Origin: RPRC01 sp034933285
GTDB lineage: Bacteria > Desulfobacterota > Desulfuromonadia > Geobacterales > Geobacteraceae
Direction of reading: 5' to 3'
Length of the DNA stretch: 64,000 bases
Assembly: GCA_034933285.1 (NCBI GenBank)
Contig: JAYFNT010000020.1
Span: 135,308-199,307, forward strand
This document shows, piece by piece, positions 8,606 through 17,378 of the stretch (the first letter of the stretch is position 1; each line of letters opens with the position of its first letter). The notes below the pieces were generated by a model that worked only from the letters and a program-made list of their open reading frames with translations, was not told the DNA's origin and searched no databases. The position numbers were made by a program, and so were the translations under genes.

Positions 8606-10183
8606 CTAATCCCTTTTCTGCAGCCAGTTTTGCAGGATCTGCGCAGTCTGGTACGGGTCATTTTTCACTTTTTCAATCAGTTCCATCTGATTGACCGTAT
8701 ACATGGCCAGCGCTGTCTTGTTCTGGTTGGCCAACTGGTCGTCACCTTCACGTAGCGGTGAAAAGCTTTCCATTGCCTGGCGCCTTTCCGAGCGCAGTAC
8801 CGCAAGCAGGGGTCTGATGACAAAAAACAGCAGTGCAAGGAAACCCAGACCGATGAGCATATTCTTCAGCACTGAAGCCACGATGGGCAGATTCCACCAG
8901 GAATCGGCGCCGTCCTTGTCGGCCTGGGATTCATCCTGGAAAGGAATGTTGGCCACAGTCACCTGGTCCCCTCTTTCCACGTTGAAACCCACTGCGCCTT
9001 TTGCCAACGCATCGATCTTCTGCAGTTCGTCAGTACTTCTTGGCTGATATTTGGGTTTTGCCGAGCTTCCGGAAGCGGATGCTGCCTCATACTTTCCATC
9101 GACAAGAATGGCTACCGAGATCCGCGCAAGCGTCCCGACCGGCTCAATGGTCCTGGCGGTGCTGCGGCTGATTTCGTAGTTCATGGTCTCATCGCTTTTC
9201 GAACCCTGGTTGGATGGTGCGGCGGGCGCCGTGGCTCCTGCCTTGCCCAGATTGCTCTGGACTCCGGGTATCCCTGATGCGGAGGTCGTGGACCCGTTCT
9301 TCTCCTCGGTCCGCTGTTCGCTCCGCACTACAGTCGTTTCGGGGTCATAGCGTTCCTCGAATCTTTCCACTTGCTTGAAATTGAAAACCGCGTTTACCCT
9401 CGCTACCGACTTCCCTGCGCCGACCGCTTTGTCAAGCAGCGTCTGCAGGCGCTCCTCGACGGCTTTTTCATAGTTGCGCTGCATTTCCAGCATTGAGGAA
9501 GTCATCTTGCCGGTGGGATCGGTCGCACCGGCTTTGCTGAGAATTTTGCCCCGGCTGTCCAGCACCGTGACCTTGTCCGGATCCATACCTTCTATCGCGG
9601 AAGACACAAGATGTATGATTCCCTGAACCTCGCCTTCCCTCAACGAGCGCCCGGACTTCATCCGCAGCACTACCGAAGCGGTTGCCGGTTTTTCTTCATC
9701 CTTGAACAGCGACTTCTCGGGAATCGCGATATGAACCCGTGCCTGTTCCACACCGGTGATTTGCGAGATGGTCCTGGACAGTTCTCCCTGCAATGCCCTC
9801 TGGTAGTTGAGTTTCTGCACGAACTCGGTCATGCCGAAGTTTTTCCTGTCGAATATTTCGAAACCGATGCCGCTTCCCTGCGGCAATCCCTCGGAAGCAA
9901 GCGAGAGGCGCAGATCATATACTTTGTCCGAAGGAACCGATATCGCCTTGCCATCTGATTCGATCCTGTACGGGATCTTCTGCTCTTTCAGCTTCTTGAC
10001 GATTTCGCCCGCATCCTCGCTGGACAAATTGGAAAAGAGCGGCCGGTAATCCGTCCTGTTCGCCACCATGATAAGAAAAGTGAAGAGCAAGACCGAGAGC
10101 CCGACCACGCTTCCGACGACGATTCGCTTCTTCGGACTCAAAGCCAGAAACGGCTCTGTTATTTTTTTCAATGCCTGTGACAT
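8606..10183 (-). CDS. fliF: flagellar MS-ring protein FliF
   Basis: FliF builds the membrane MS ring. The 525-residue protein has a first membrane segment at about 25-45 (VVGSVVGLSVLLFTFLIMV), the YscJ-like ring-building motif region (ALQGELSRTISQITGVEQARVHIAIP), a Gly/Ser-rich linker (about 290-335), and a second membrane segment near 440-460 (LIGLGFLALLFFVIRPLL). The C-terminal cytoplasmic tail that binds FliG is present. It lies between fliE and fliG, as usual. Confidence 0.97.
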   Translation of the reverse strand: MSQALKKITEPFLALSPKKRIVVGSVVGLSVLLFTFLIMVANRTDYRPLFSNLSSEDAGEIVKKLKEQKIPYRIESDGKAISVPSDKVYDLRLSLASEGLPQGSGIGFEIFDRKNFGMTEFVQKLNYQRALQGELSRTISQITGVEQARVHIAIPEKSLFKDEEKPATASVVLRMKSGRSLREGEVQGIIHLVSSAIEGMDPDKVTVLDSRGKILSKAGATDPTGKMTSSMLEMQRNYEKAVEERLQTLLDKAVGAGKSVARVNAVFNFKQVERFEERYDPETTVVRSEQRTEEKNGSTTSASGIPGVQSNLGKAGATAPAAPSNQGSKSDETMNYEISRSTARTIEPVGTLARISVAILVDGKYEAASASGSSAKPKYQPRSTDELQKIDALAKGAVGFNVERGDQVTVANIPFQDESQADKDGADSWWNLPIVASVLKNMLIGLGFLALLFFVIRPLLAVLRSERRQAMESFSPLREGDDQLANQNKTALAMYTVNQMELIEKVKNDPYQTAQILQNWLQKRD

Positions 10184-10232
10184 TGCTACTCCGTGTGGCT
10201 TGCAGGTAGCCGTTGTTCAAGGACCCGGTCCG

Positions 10233-10550
10233 TCAGATCTGCATCCGCATAATTTCGTGATAGGCATCGAGAGCCTTGTTCCGCACTTGAGTCAGGAACT
10301 GGAAAGATATGCTTGACTTTTCCATGGAAATCATTACTTCATGCAAGCCCTTCGATTCACCCGTAGCGAGCTTTTGGACAGCAGTGTCAGCCTGGTTCTG
10401 AAGATCGTTGACCTTGTTCACCATATCTCCCAGCAACTGGGTAAAACCTTCAACCGGGGAAGTATTTCCGGCATTCCTTCTATTTCCGGTCGAAAGCTGA
10501 CCGGATATGCCGCCCACACCCATGTTGCCATCTATCCCCTTGATCACCAT
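10233..10550 (-). CDS. fliE: flagellar hook-basal body adaptor FliE
   Basis: FliE connects the MS ring to the rod. The 105-residue protein ends with the conserved segment SKGLHEVMISMEKSSISFQFLTQVRNKALDAYHEIMRMQI, a typical FliE C-terminus. It lies between flgC and fliF in the standard flgB-flgC-fliE-fliF order, with gaps of 50-75 bases. Confidence 0.96.
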   Translation of the reverse strand: MVIKGIDGNMGVGGISGQLSTGNRRNAGNTSPVEGFTQLLGDMVNKVNDLQNQADTAVQKLATGESKGLHEVMISMEKSSISFQFLTQVRNKALDAYHEIMRMQI

Positions 10551-10623
10551 TTTAACCCTCCTGCATCATTGAATATGTTTATTGCCGGCGTCATTTCAGC
10601 GGGTCACGGCAGCAAGCCGCTCG

Positions 10624-11061
10624 CTACCTGCCGATTTCCAGGGTTTTCATTGCCATGGACTTGGCGGCCTGGACCGCCGTAACATTGGCTTCATACGCTC
10701 TGCTCGCCGTTATCATATCTGCCATTTCCTCCACAACGTTGACGTTCGGCAGCGCGACGTAACCCGACTGGTCCGCATCCGGATGGTGGGGATCGTATTT
10801 CAGACGGGGTGCTGATTGGTCTTCCACAATCTGGGTAACCTGGACTCCCGTGGGCTGTCCGCCGCTGATCCGGCTCAAGGTTGACCCGAAGGTCGGTTTT
10901 CCCGGGTCGGCGGCAAACACAGCATCTTTCCTTTTATAGGGGCCGCCCTCCGCGGTTCTCGTGGAATTGGCATTGGCCAGGTTGCTTGAAATCAGGTTCA
11001 TCCTGGTTCTTTCAGCGGTAAGCGCGGACGAACTCACATCCATTGCGGTAAATATGTCCAT
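10624..11061 (-). CDS. flgC: flagellar basal-body rod protein FlgC
   Basis: A proximal rod subunit of 145 residues. It carries the rod-family N-terminal motif (NLISSNLANANSTRT) and the C-terminal motif (NVNVVEEMADMITASRAYEANV). The ATG directly abuts the flgB stop codon (TAA then ATG with no gap), so the pair is translationally coupled. The protein is exported by the flagellar type III machinery and has no cleavable signal. Confidence 0.97.
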   Translation of the reverse strand: MDIFTAMDVSSSALTAERTRMNLISSNLANANSTRTAEGGPYKRKDAVFAADPGKPTFGSTLSRISGGQPTGVQVTQIVEDQSAPRLKYDPHHPDADQSGYVALPNVNVVEEMADMITASRAYEANVTAVQAAKSMAMKTLEIGR

Positions 11062-11490
11062 TTAATTGCCTCCCTTTACGGCGTACTTCAGTACCTCGAA
11101 TTCTTTCGACAAGATCTGGGTCGAGGCATTATAGAGAATCTGGTTTTCAGCGAGTTTGCCCATTTCGCGCTCTATATCCACCCTGTTTCCATCTCTTCCG
11201 CTGATGGAAGCAGGCGCCTCCTCCGCGGTTCCTTCGACATCTTCGACCCGGGATGACATGCCCTTTATCGGTATGTGCCTGGGATGAGGCGCAACAGAGT
11301 TCGACCGAGCCATGTGCGAATGGTTTAGAGCGCCTTTCAATTCCTTTTCGAAGGAAATGCTTTTTGCTACGTAATTTGGAGTCTCGGCATTGGCGATGTT
11401 GCCAGCCAGTTGACTGTGGTTCCTGGCCCTCAGGTCCAGGGTCTTGGCAAGCAGGTTCACCGTGCCGTTAAACATGTCGTCAATCGGCAT
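11062..11490 (-). CDS. flgB: flagellar basal-body rod protein FlgB
   Basis: This proximal rod protein of 142 residues begins the core flagellar operon. The N-terminal motif HSQLAGNIANAETPNYVAK and the C-terminal pattern (REMGKLAENQILYNASTQIL) are diagnostic. An AAAGGTAATTAAAAGGAG leader precedes the ATG. A strong -24/-12 site lies about 37-53 bases upstream, so flgB is probably the first gene of a sigma-54-dependent transcript that runs to flgE. Confidence 0.97.
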   Translation of the reverse strand: MPIDDMFNGTVNLLAKTLDLRARNHSQLAGNIANAETPNYVAKSISFEKELKGALNHSHMARSNSVAPHPRHIPIKGMSSRVEDVEGTAEEAPASISGRDGNRVDIEREMGKLAENQILYNASTQILSKEFEVLKYAVKGGN

Positions 11491-11526
11491 TCACATCTCC
11501 TTTTAATTACCTTTGAAAGGTTTCTC

Positions 11527-11543
11527 AGCAAAACACATACCAT
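11527..11543 (-). promoter_or_regulatory. candidate sigma-54 promoter for the flgB operon
   Basis: Read on the minus strand, the site is TGGTATGTGTTTTGCT, with GG and GC separated by exactly ten bases, the hallmark of -24/-12 promoters, and a full TTGCT -12 box. Transcription would start near 11516, giving a leader of about 26 bases before flgB. The C at -23 is a T here, so the -24 box is slightly weaker than consensus. Confidence 0.6.
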
Positions 11544-11629
11544 CTTTATTATGTCATGTTTTCGGCAAGTTACGCCATGCAACGCAACAAAGGCCACATA
11601 GCGGGAACCATATTTTTTGACAAGAGACG

Positions 11630-13780
11630 TTATTTTGACGTACCGGGTTTTCCGAAATTGGCGCGCCAGTCGAGGTCGCTGAGTCCGTTTTGCGCCAGTC
11701 TCTTCCAGACAGGATCCTTTCCCTCACGCACCAGTTGCTGCCAGTGACTCCGCGCTTCTTCATCCCGTCCCATCAATCTGAGCACCTCACCGACCTTGTA
11801 AGTGAACATCTCCCGTTGTTCGCCGCTGGAAGCTTCCTGACCGGCCCTGTATACGGCGAACGCCCCTTTGAGATCCTTTCGCGCAACGCGGGCGGAAGCT
11901 ATCACCAACCTGGCATCGGCGACAGTAGAAGACCCGCCGGCCTTTCCCGAAGCTGCCAGGAAAAGTGCCATGGCTTTCTCGGCCCGTGCCAGATCCTGCC
12001 TCTGTTCGCAGACTTTTCCCAGGCAGTACAACGTCTCCCTTTCCGGAGCAGCTCCATTTGCGCTCAACAACGGGATGAGAGTGTCATAGGCAGACGCAAG
12101 GTCGCCGTTCCGGTACTGGATCCATCCAAGACGTTCCCTGACTTTCCAGGCCATGGCGGAAGATGAGTACCTGGCGAGAAAATTCTTCGCTGAACCCGCG
12201 GCCATGGCCAGATCACCAATGCTCCAGGCATCTTCGACAATGCGATAATTGAGAAACGCCCCGTTTTCTCCGGCCCACTCCGTTTCCACCATTGAGCTGA
12301 AAAGAGAGAGTTCTTCCCGGATCATGCCTTTTTTTTCCAGGCAGGACGCAATTTTTGGTATGAATTCCTTTTCACCCAGGCACCTGGCAAGGGACGCCCT
12401 GTTGTCGAGAGCCAGTCGCACCAGGCCGTCGCAATCCCCGGCCTTGTCCAGTTCATGATATCGGCTCAACAAAAGATCCTCATGCATCGTACGAGCAACG
12501 TTTGCGAACAGCCCAGCGGGAAATTTCACTTTGTACTCGGCTACGGCACGCACCCCTGCCTCAACCGGTCCGTACATGGCCTCGATCAAAACCCATTTGA
12601 AGAGAGCTTCATCCTTGAGCCCGGGATCGGAAGCTGCCGAATAGATCCGCCTGTATTCGTCGCTCAGCTTGCGGTAGGTATAAGAAGTAACCGCAAACAG
12701 TTCCCGGTCGGCCAGACGCATGGAAGCGAGCAGTCCCGCACGGCCGCTTTGAAAGCCGTTCTTCACATTCCTGTAAACCGCCCGGGCATCCATTTCCCGC
12801 CCGCCGCGAGCCAGAATGTCTCCCAGCCTTACCAGCAGAAGAGGCCCGTACTTGGTGTCTGCCATGGCAACCACCAGGCGTTCGAGCATGCGATGGCCCC
12901 GCTCGAATTCACCGCACCGGGCAAGCGTATCAGCGTAGGAAAAGACTATCGAGGGACTTTGCAGCAGATAATCCGGCCAGAGGCTCTCCCCCTCCTTGAA
13001 GGATTTGAGTGCCGCATCATATTTCTGCAGCAGGTACTGGGCCTCGCCCAGCCGGTATGCGGCAATAGCGCGAACAGCGCCACCACGGTTCAGAAATGTG
13101 GAAAAAATCTCTTCAGCCTCTGTTGCACGCTCCTTGTAAAGCGCCTCTTCCGCGCGAAGAAACAAGCGCACATCGTCTTCCGAAAGCATCTTGCGGATCA
13201 GCGTACCTTCCGTAGGAAAGAAAGGGATATCGGATTTAAGGGGGGGATCGAACTCCCGGATAAGCTTGCCTGCCCCGTTCCAGATGCTGTCCCTGTCGGC
13301 CGGCATGGACAGGTCATTGCCGTGCGGCACAATCCCGCACACATCCACAATGAGCACATTTGTTGACGCATCACCCGGCACACGGACCCTGCCGAACCCA
13401 TCCTTCACGCGAAATGTCACAAGCAGGCGATCGCCCCGGTCGGAAAGCTGCAAAGCGGAAATACGGGTATCGGCAAAAGCGCGGTAACGTTTCAGCGCAA
13501 GTCCCCGCGTATCATTGAGGGAAACTCTGATTCTGCTGTCCGGCAAGTGGCAGATGGTATATCGAACCGGTTTTTCCAGGACGAAAACAAGCCTCGTGAA
13601 ATTGGCGCCGGACTTTATTTCCATTCGGGAAAGCCGGTTGGATTTTGTTTCACCCGCGGCAACCCCGTTTGCGAGGATGATCAGAAGCAGGGACATCAGC
13701 GCGAAAGATGCAAATCCCGCAATCCACCGGCAACACCTGATTTCGCTCGCATGAAGTCTTGCAACAACCTTTGCAGTCAC
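11630..13780 (-). CDS. secreted AMIN-like / TPR-repeat protein upstream of the flagellar operon
   Basis: A protein of about 716 residues. The N-terminus has a hydrophobic signal or anchor (SFALMSLLLIILANGVAAG). It is followed by an AMIN-like beta domain at about 40-125 (FTRLVFVLEKPVRYTICHLP, RDRLLVTFRVKDGFG) and then by a long array of TPR or Sel1-like helical repeats (AYRLGEAQYLLQKYDAALKSF and many others). It is expected in the periplasm. The frame opens at a TTG at 13813, but that codon lies inside the sigma-54 promoter; the GTG at 13780, seven bases after GGGAGGGG, is the better start. Its position suggests a role in basal-body or cell-wall assembly, but no function is established. Confidence 0.75.
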   Translation of the reverse strand: MTAKVVARLHASEIRCCRWIAGFASFALMSLLLIILANGVAAGETKSNRLSRMEIKSGANFTRLVFVLEKPVRYTICHLPDSRIRVSLNDTRGLALKRYRAFADTRISALQLSDRGDRLLVTFRVKDGFGRVRVPGDASTNVLIVDVCGIVPHGNDLSMPADRDSIWNGAGKLIREFDPPLKSDIPFFPTEGTLIRKMLSEDDVRLFLRAEEALYKERATEAEEIFSTFLNRGGAVRAIAAYRLGEAQYLLQKYDAALKSFKEGESLWPDYLLQSPSIVFSYADTLARCGEFERGHRMLERLVVAMADTKYGPLLLVRLGDILARGGREMDARAVYRNVKNGFQSGRAGLLASMRLADRELFAVTSYTYRKLSDEYRRIYSAASDPGLKDEALFKWVLIEAMYGPVEAGVRAVAEYKVKFPAGLFANVARTMHEDLLLSRYHELDKAGDCDGLVRLALDNRASLARCLGEKEFIPKIASCLEKKGMIREELSLFSSMVETEWAGENGAFLNYRIVEDAWSIGDLAMAAGSAKNFLARYSSSAMAWKVRERLGWIQYRNGDLASAYDTLIPLLSANGAAPERETLYCLGKVCEQRQDLARAEKAMALFLAASGKAGGSSTVADARLVIASARVARKDLKGAFAVYRAGQEASSGEQREMFTYKVGEVLRLMGRDEEARSHWQQLVREGKDPVWKRLAQNGLSDLDWRANFGKPGTSK

Positions 13781-13808
13781 GGCCGCACCCCTCCCTGGAA
13801 TACAGATG

Positions 13809-13825
13809 AGCAAAGGTTGTGCCGC
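13809..13825 (-). promoter_or_regulatory. candidate sigma-54 promoter for the TPR gene
   Basis: On the minus strand the site reads CGGCACAACCTTTGCT: GGCAC, ten bases between GG and GC, and TTTGCT at -12. This is close to the TGGCACG-N4-TTGCW consensus. The predicted start point near 13798 leaves an 18-base leader carrying the GGGAGGGG ribosome site of the GTG start at 13780. Confidence 0.65.
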
Positions 13826-13941
13826 TTCACATGCAGATGGTTTATCAATACATCCGGTATGTTATGAATTTTATCGAGATGTGGGTCGACAAACAGTCAA
13901 AGATGCGCTGACATGGCAGGACGTTATTTTGACACCATATT

Positions 13942-15024
13942 TCAGGCAGCAAAGGAAAACCTGGTGAGCTTCTCCAGCAGGTCCTTCTCGTTGTAAGGCT
14001 TGATCATGATATCCTTGGCGCCGTTTTTTACCGCCTTGAGGACACCGATCCGCGTCCACTGGTTGGCACACATGATAATGGGGAATTGGCGATCACCGCA
14101 GACATCCATCACCCTGGTGCAAAGCGACAGTTCCCACTCCTCGGGCTTTGCGATACCTATTACCACTGCATGAATATTCTGATCGGCAAACAGCTGTTTC
14201 ATGTCAGCGCCGAGAGGAGAGGTCACAACGTTGAAACCGTTATCCGCAAGCAGGCCTTTCACCTTTTCCCGTTCCTTTTCGTCATCCTCAAGGACAAGAA
14301 CAGTGGAGTTTCCACCGGCAGATCCGCTCCCTTCCGCTGCAACGATCTCCGACTGTCCGTCCGAACCTGACGGGAACAGGCGGCGCAGGGATTCAGCCTG
14401 GTCATTGACGGCAACGGGCTCTCCATCCTCACAGTTCTCTTGTGCTTCACCGTATTCGAACAGGTCGGCCAGGGAAGAGGGAACAAGGATGTCATACCGG
14501 CTCAACTCTTCCCCGCCAAGCTTTACCTGTGCTTTGAATACTTGGTAATCCCCATCGGGAATGGGAACCTCTTCCGTGACCTTGTCCATCTGGGGCACGA
14601 ATTTGTTCGGAGGCAACTGCTTCAGATGCACTTTGTGCGGCAGACTGGGCTGGAGCACGGAGTTGAACGAACCTATGATCTGGTTGGCTATCTCGGAAAA
14701 AGCATCCACATCATCGGCCTCGAGGATGAGAAGCTTGCGCTTTTCCGATATACGGGCCGGGGGTATTCCCAGAAGGATACCGCTCATAAGTATGGCGTCC
14801 CGTAGAGAGAAAATCATGAACAGGTTGCCGGAATAGTCTTCGCGTGACTCTACAGGAACAACGAACGCAGAATCTTCCAGTTCACCCAGGTAGCCGGCCT
14901 TGTCCCGCGCCAACACATCGGTATCAGCCACAGCAAGTTCCTGGTTGAGCAGGAGGCTGCATTCCTCAGTCGACTGTTTCAGAGCCGACTGAATCATTTT
15001 TTGCAATTTTTCATGACCCGCCAT
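13942..15024 (-). CDS. CheC/FliY-like protein with a C-terminal pseudo-receiver domain
   Basis: The protein has about 360 residues. The N-terminal two thirds resemble CheX/CheC-type domains (DADDVDAFSEIANQIIGSFNSVLQP, like the E-x-x-N helix region). The C-terminal 120 residues fold like a CheY receiver: LVLEDDEKERE forms the acidic pocket and DIMIKPY carries the conserved lysine. The phosphoacceptor position is a glycine (AVVIGIAKPEE, where LLDI would be expected), and the switch Thr/Ser is replaced by alanine. It is therefore probably not phosphorylated in the canonical way. It lies just downstream of cheX and cheY, suggesting a chemotaxis or motor-control role. Confidence 0.7.
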   Translation of the reverse strand: MAGHEKLQKMIQSALKQSTEECSLLLNQELAVADTDVLARDKAGYLGELEDSAFVVPVESREDYSGNLFMIFSLRDAILMSGILLGIPPARISEKRKLLILEADDVDAFSEIANQIIGSFNSVLQPSLPHKVHLKQLPPNKFVPQMDKVTEEVPIPDGDYQVFKAQVKLGGEELSRYDILVPSSLADLFEYGEAQENCEDGEPVAVNDQAESLRRLFPSGSDGQSEIVAAEGSGSAGGNSTVLVLEDDEKEREKVKGLLADNGFNVVTSPLGADMKQLFADQNIHAVVIGIAKPEEWELSLCTRVMDVCGDRQFPIIMCANQWTRIGVLKAVKNGAKDIMIKPYNEKDLLEKLTRFSFAA

Positions 15025-15051
15025 ATCAGACAAAAACCCCGTCTTTCAGGA

Positions 15052-15555
15052 TTATTCTTTCCGCAATTTAAGGCTCACCAGGAACGTTTCGCCCCCATGT
15101 TCAAATGGAACCACCACGCAGTCACTTTCAGACATCGCGTTAATGGTATATTCCGCACCCGATATGATAGTGGGAATGGAAAGGTTTATGTCCATTCCTC
15201 CCTTTGAAAGCACCATCTTGACATATCCGCCAAGCATATTGGCAATCTCGCCCAGGGCATCGTTGACATCCTCTCCCACTTCTTCGACTTCCATCCCGAG
15301 CATGTTGGAGGTAATCTTCACTGCAAAGCTCTGCGGACAATGAATGGCAAGAATTCCTGTGTAGGTCCCGGCCAATCCCACCATGCCGCTTATGCTGCAC
15401 TGAAAATGGTTTACTGCTTCCTCCAGCGGAAATCTGGCTTCAAGATCCATCATGATCATGGTTGAAAACACTTCTTTCGTGGCATCGATCACATGACCTA
15501 CCATCTGGTCTTCACTCAAATGAATAGCCTCTTCAACAGCAGCGTTCAATGTCAT
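15052..15555 (-). CDS. CheX-like CheY-phosphate phosphatase
   Basis: A 167-residue CheX/CheC-family protein. The catalytic E-x-x-N signature is seen as GEIANMLGG (Glu103, Asn106), preceded by the conserved acidic loop (VGEDVNDAL). CheX dephosphorylates CheY-P and so ends chemotactic signalling. Its start overlaps the cheY stop by four bases (ATGA), so the two are coupled, which supports CheY as its substrate. Confidence 0.82.
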   Translation of the reverse strand: MTLNAAVEEAIHLSEDQMVGHVIDATKEVFSTMIMMDLEARFPLEEAVNHFQCSISGMVGLAGTYTGILAIHCPQSFAVKITSNMLGMEVEEVGEDVNDALGEIANMLGGYVKMVLSKGGMDINLSIPTIISGAEYTINAMSESDCVVVPFEHGGETFLVSLKLRKE

Positions 15556-15914
15556 AAGAGACCTCCAAGTTTTTCATTCAGCTGATCCGGCGTAAAGGGT
15601 TTCTTGATGCTGGCGCTGGCCCCGTTTGACAAAGCTTCCTTTATTATGTCCTCGCCGCCTTCAGTGGTTATCATGACAATTGGAACATTGTTGCCGTTGC
15701 CCCGGACCTGTTTGATAAATTCCAGTCCGTCCATGTTCGGCATGTTTATATCGGAAAGGATGAGATCGACTTTCTTATCACCGAGCACATTGAGCCCTTC
15801 GATACCGTCTCCCGCCTCAAAAATGTCGTCCACCGGGAGTCCTGCCTGCCTGAGCGAGCGGGAAATAATCTTCCTCATAGTCGACGAATCATCCACTATC
15901 AATACATTTGCCAT
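15552..15914 (-). CDS. CheY-like single-domain response regulator
   Basis: A 120-residue stand-alone receiver. The acidic pair Asp8-Asp9 (LIVDDSSTMRK), the phosphoacceptor Asp55 (LILSDINMPNMDG), the switch threonine in MITTEGG and Lys in SIKKPFTP are all present. The DSSTMRKI start is typical of chemotaxis CheY proteins. It is cotranscribed with the CheX-type phosphatase. A 35-base hairpin related to a mobile repeat lies in its leader. Confidence 0.9.
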   Translation of the reverse strand: MANVLIVDDSSTMRKIISRSLRQAGLPVDDIFEAGDGIEGLNVLGDKKVDLILSDINMPNMDGLEFIKQVRGNGNNVPIVMITTEGGEDIIKEALSNGASASIKKPFTPDQLNEKLGGLL

Positions 15915-15940
15915 AAAAGTTTCTCCTCTCTGTCCTCTAA

Positions 15941-15975
15941 TTGGTGTTCATCCGGAATCTCCGGATGGAAACTAA
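15941..15975. repeat. perfect-arm hairpin matching the MITE terminus, in the cheY leader
   Basis: Arms TTGGTGTTCATCCGGA (15941-15956) and TCCGGATGGAAACTAA (15960-15975) pair almost perfectly around a three-base loop. The arm sequence is the same as the terminal repeats of the element at 449-638 (TCCATCCGG core). It looks like two element ends fused head to head, or a minimal relic. It lies 27 bases upstream of cheY and could affect cheY translation or act as a leader hairpin. Confidence 0.6.
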
Positions 15976-16119
15976 TTGGTATATTTATCCGCAAATACTG
16001 GATAAAATCAACGCACATCTTTGTTCCTTATCGATTGTTTTGCCGATTTCTTTAGGTTTTTATGCATTGACAGGCGACAACCGAAATGCTTCCCCCTGCC
16101 TGCAATGTCGACAGCACCT

Positions 16120-17202
16120 TTACTCACACTCTTCGCAGAGGGGAACCACTACCGTAAATTCGGTTCCTTTGCCCACGATACTTTTGATATCTATGGAACC
16201 GCCGTGAGCTTCAACGATTTCCTTGCTCAGCGCCAGGCCAAGACCGGACCCCTTGAATCCTGCCGCCTGCTCCGTACGGTAATACTTGTCAAAAACGCGG
16301 TGGATATCCTTTTCGTAAATACCGATTCCGGTATCTTTCACAGACACATGGAGACAATCTTCTTTGACCCAAGCTCTTACGGTCACCTTGCCTTCACGTG
16401 GCGTGAATTTGACAGCGTTGCCAATTATGTTCGAAAAGACCCGGCCGAGCTGCTTCGGGTCAAGCTCCATGGCAGGAAGTCCACGGGCAACTCTCAATGA
16501 AAAGGATATTTTCTGATCGGCAGCTTCCATACGCCGGTCCGCGCAAATGTTCTCCAGAAGAGCCCGGATGTCACATCTCTGCCTCTTTATCTGCACAAGT
16601 CCCATCTCCAGACGGTAAACGTCAAGGAGGTCCTCAATCATTGAATAGAGATTCTTGCTGCTGCGCTCCATATCTTTGAATGCAACCTTCAGCCCCGAGT
16701 CAATGCTGCCGCACATGCCCATCTGAATTGCCTGGAGATAGCCCTGCAAAACCATCAGAGGAGATTTAAGGTCGTGGGTCATTTTCGCCACGAACTCCTC
16801 CCTGCGCCGCTTCTCGAGACGTTCCTTCGTCACATCGAACAATTCGGTAATCAAACCCAGCAATCGATTGTCCCATGAGAACAGCCTGAACGCACGGACT
16901 TCAAGCACCCTGCCGCAGATATTCATCTCAAGAGGGTAATCAATGCACTCTTCGCTCATGACCTTGTAGAGCGGCGTGCGAAGGGGAAGCATGTCAATTC
17001 TTTTTCCTATGACCATTTCCTTGAACACCTGCAGATACATTTCAGCGCTCCGGTTCATGAATGTCAGAATTCCGTTTCCGTCCGAAAAAATGACACCGCT
17101 CGACAAAGAATCGACAACCGACTCAGCCGGGAAAACATCAGCTATTTCAGCTTTAAGGACGCCAGCAGGCATCTTGTTCATCGTCAGAAGATTGTTTCCC
17201 AT
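16120..17202 (-). CDS. PAS-domain sensor histidine kinase, flagellar class
   Basis: A 360-residue soluble kinase. A PAS domain occupies about residues 25-125 (SGVIFSDGNGILTFMNRSAEMYL). The HisKA H-box MTHDLKSPLMVLQGYL places the phosphorylated His at 143. The HATPase region carries N (NIIGNAVKFTPREG), G1 (DTGIGIYEKD) and G2 (GSGLGLALSKEIVEAHGG) motifs. It has no membrane segment, like FlrB/FleS kinases that act with flagellar sigma-54 activators. A well-formed -24/-12 promoter lies directly upstream. Partner inferred: the response regulator at 18192. Confidence 0.85.
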   Translation of the reverse strand: MGNNLLTMNKMPAGVLKAEIADVFPAESVVDSLSSGVIFSDGNGILTFMNRSAEMYLQVFKEMVIGKRIDMLPLRTPLYKVMSEECIDYPLEMNICGRVLEVRAFRLFSWDNRLLGLITELFDVTKERLEKRRREEFVAKMTHDLKSPLMVLQGYLQAIQMGMCGSIDSGLKVAFKDMERSSKNLYSMIEDLLDVYRLEMGLVQIKRQRCDIRALLENICADRRMEAADQKISFSLRVARGLPAMELDPKQLGRVFSNIIGNAVKFTPREGKVTVRAWVKEDCLHVSVKDTGIGIYEKDIHRVFDKYYRTEQAAGFKGSGLGLALSKEIVEAHGGSIDIKSIVGKGTEFTVVVPLCEECE

Positions 17203-17243
17203 CGCTATTTCTCTCCCGCTTATGGATTCACTGGTATAGTAAC

Positions 17244-17260
17244 AGCAAAATATTTGCCAA
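17244..17260 (-). promoter_or_regulatory. candidate sigma-54 promoter for the PAS kinase
   Basis: The minus-strand site is TTGGCAAATATTTTGCT, with TTGGCA at -24, exact ten-base GG-to-GC spacing and TTTTGCT at -12. It is one of the best matches in the window. The predicted start near 17233 gives a 30-base leader before the kinase start at 17202. Confidence 0.7.
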
Positions 17261-17378
17261 CCGACAGGGGGGAGAAATTATTTCGGAGTATTTAGTTGAA
17301 TCCGTTCTATGGAATTTGTGAAGGGAATAGGGAAAAGTTATTGACAAAAAGAAGGCAATTCGTGGATGAAGCGATAAA

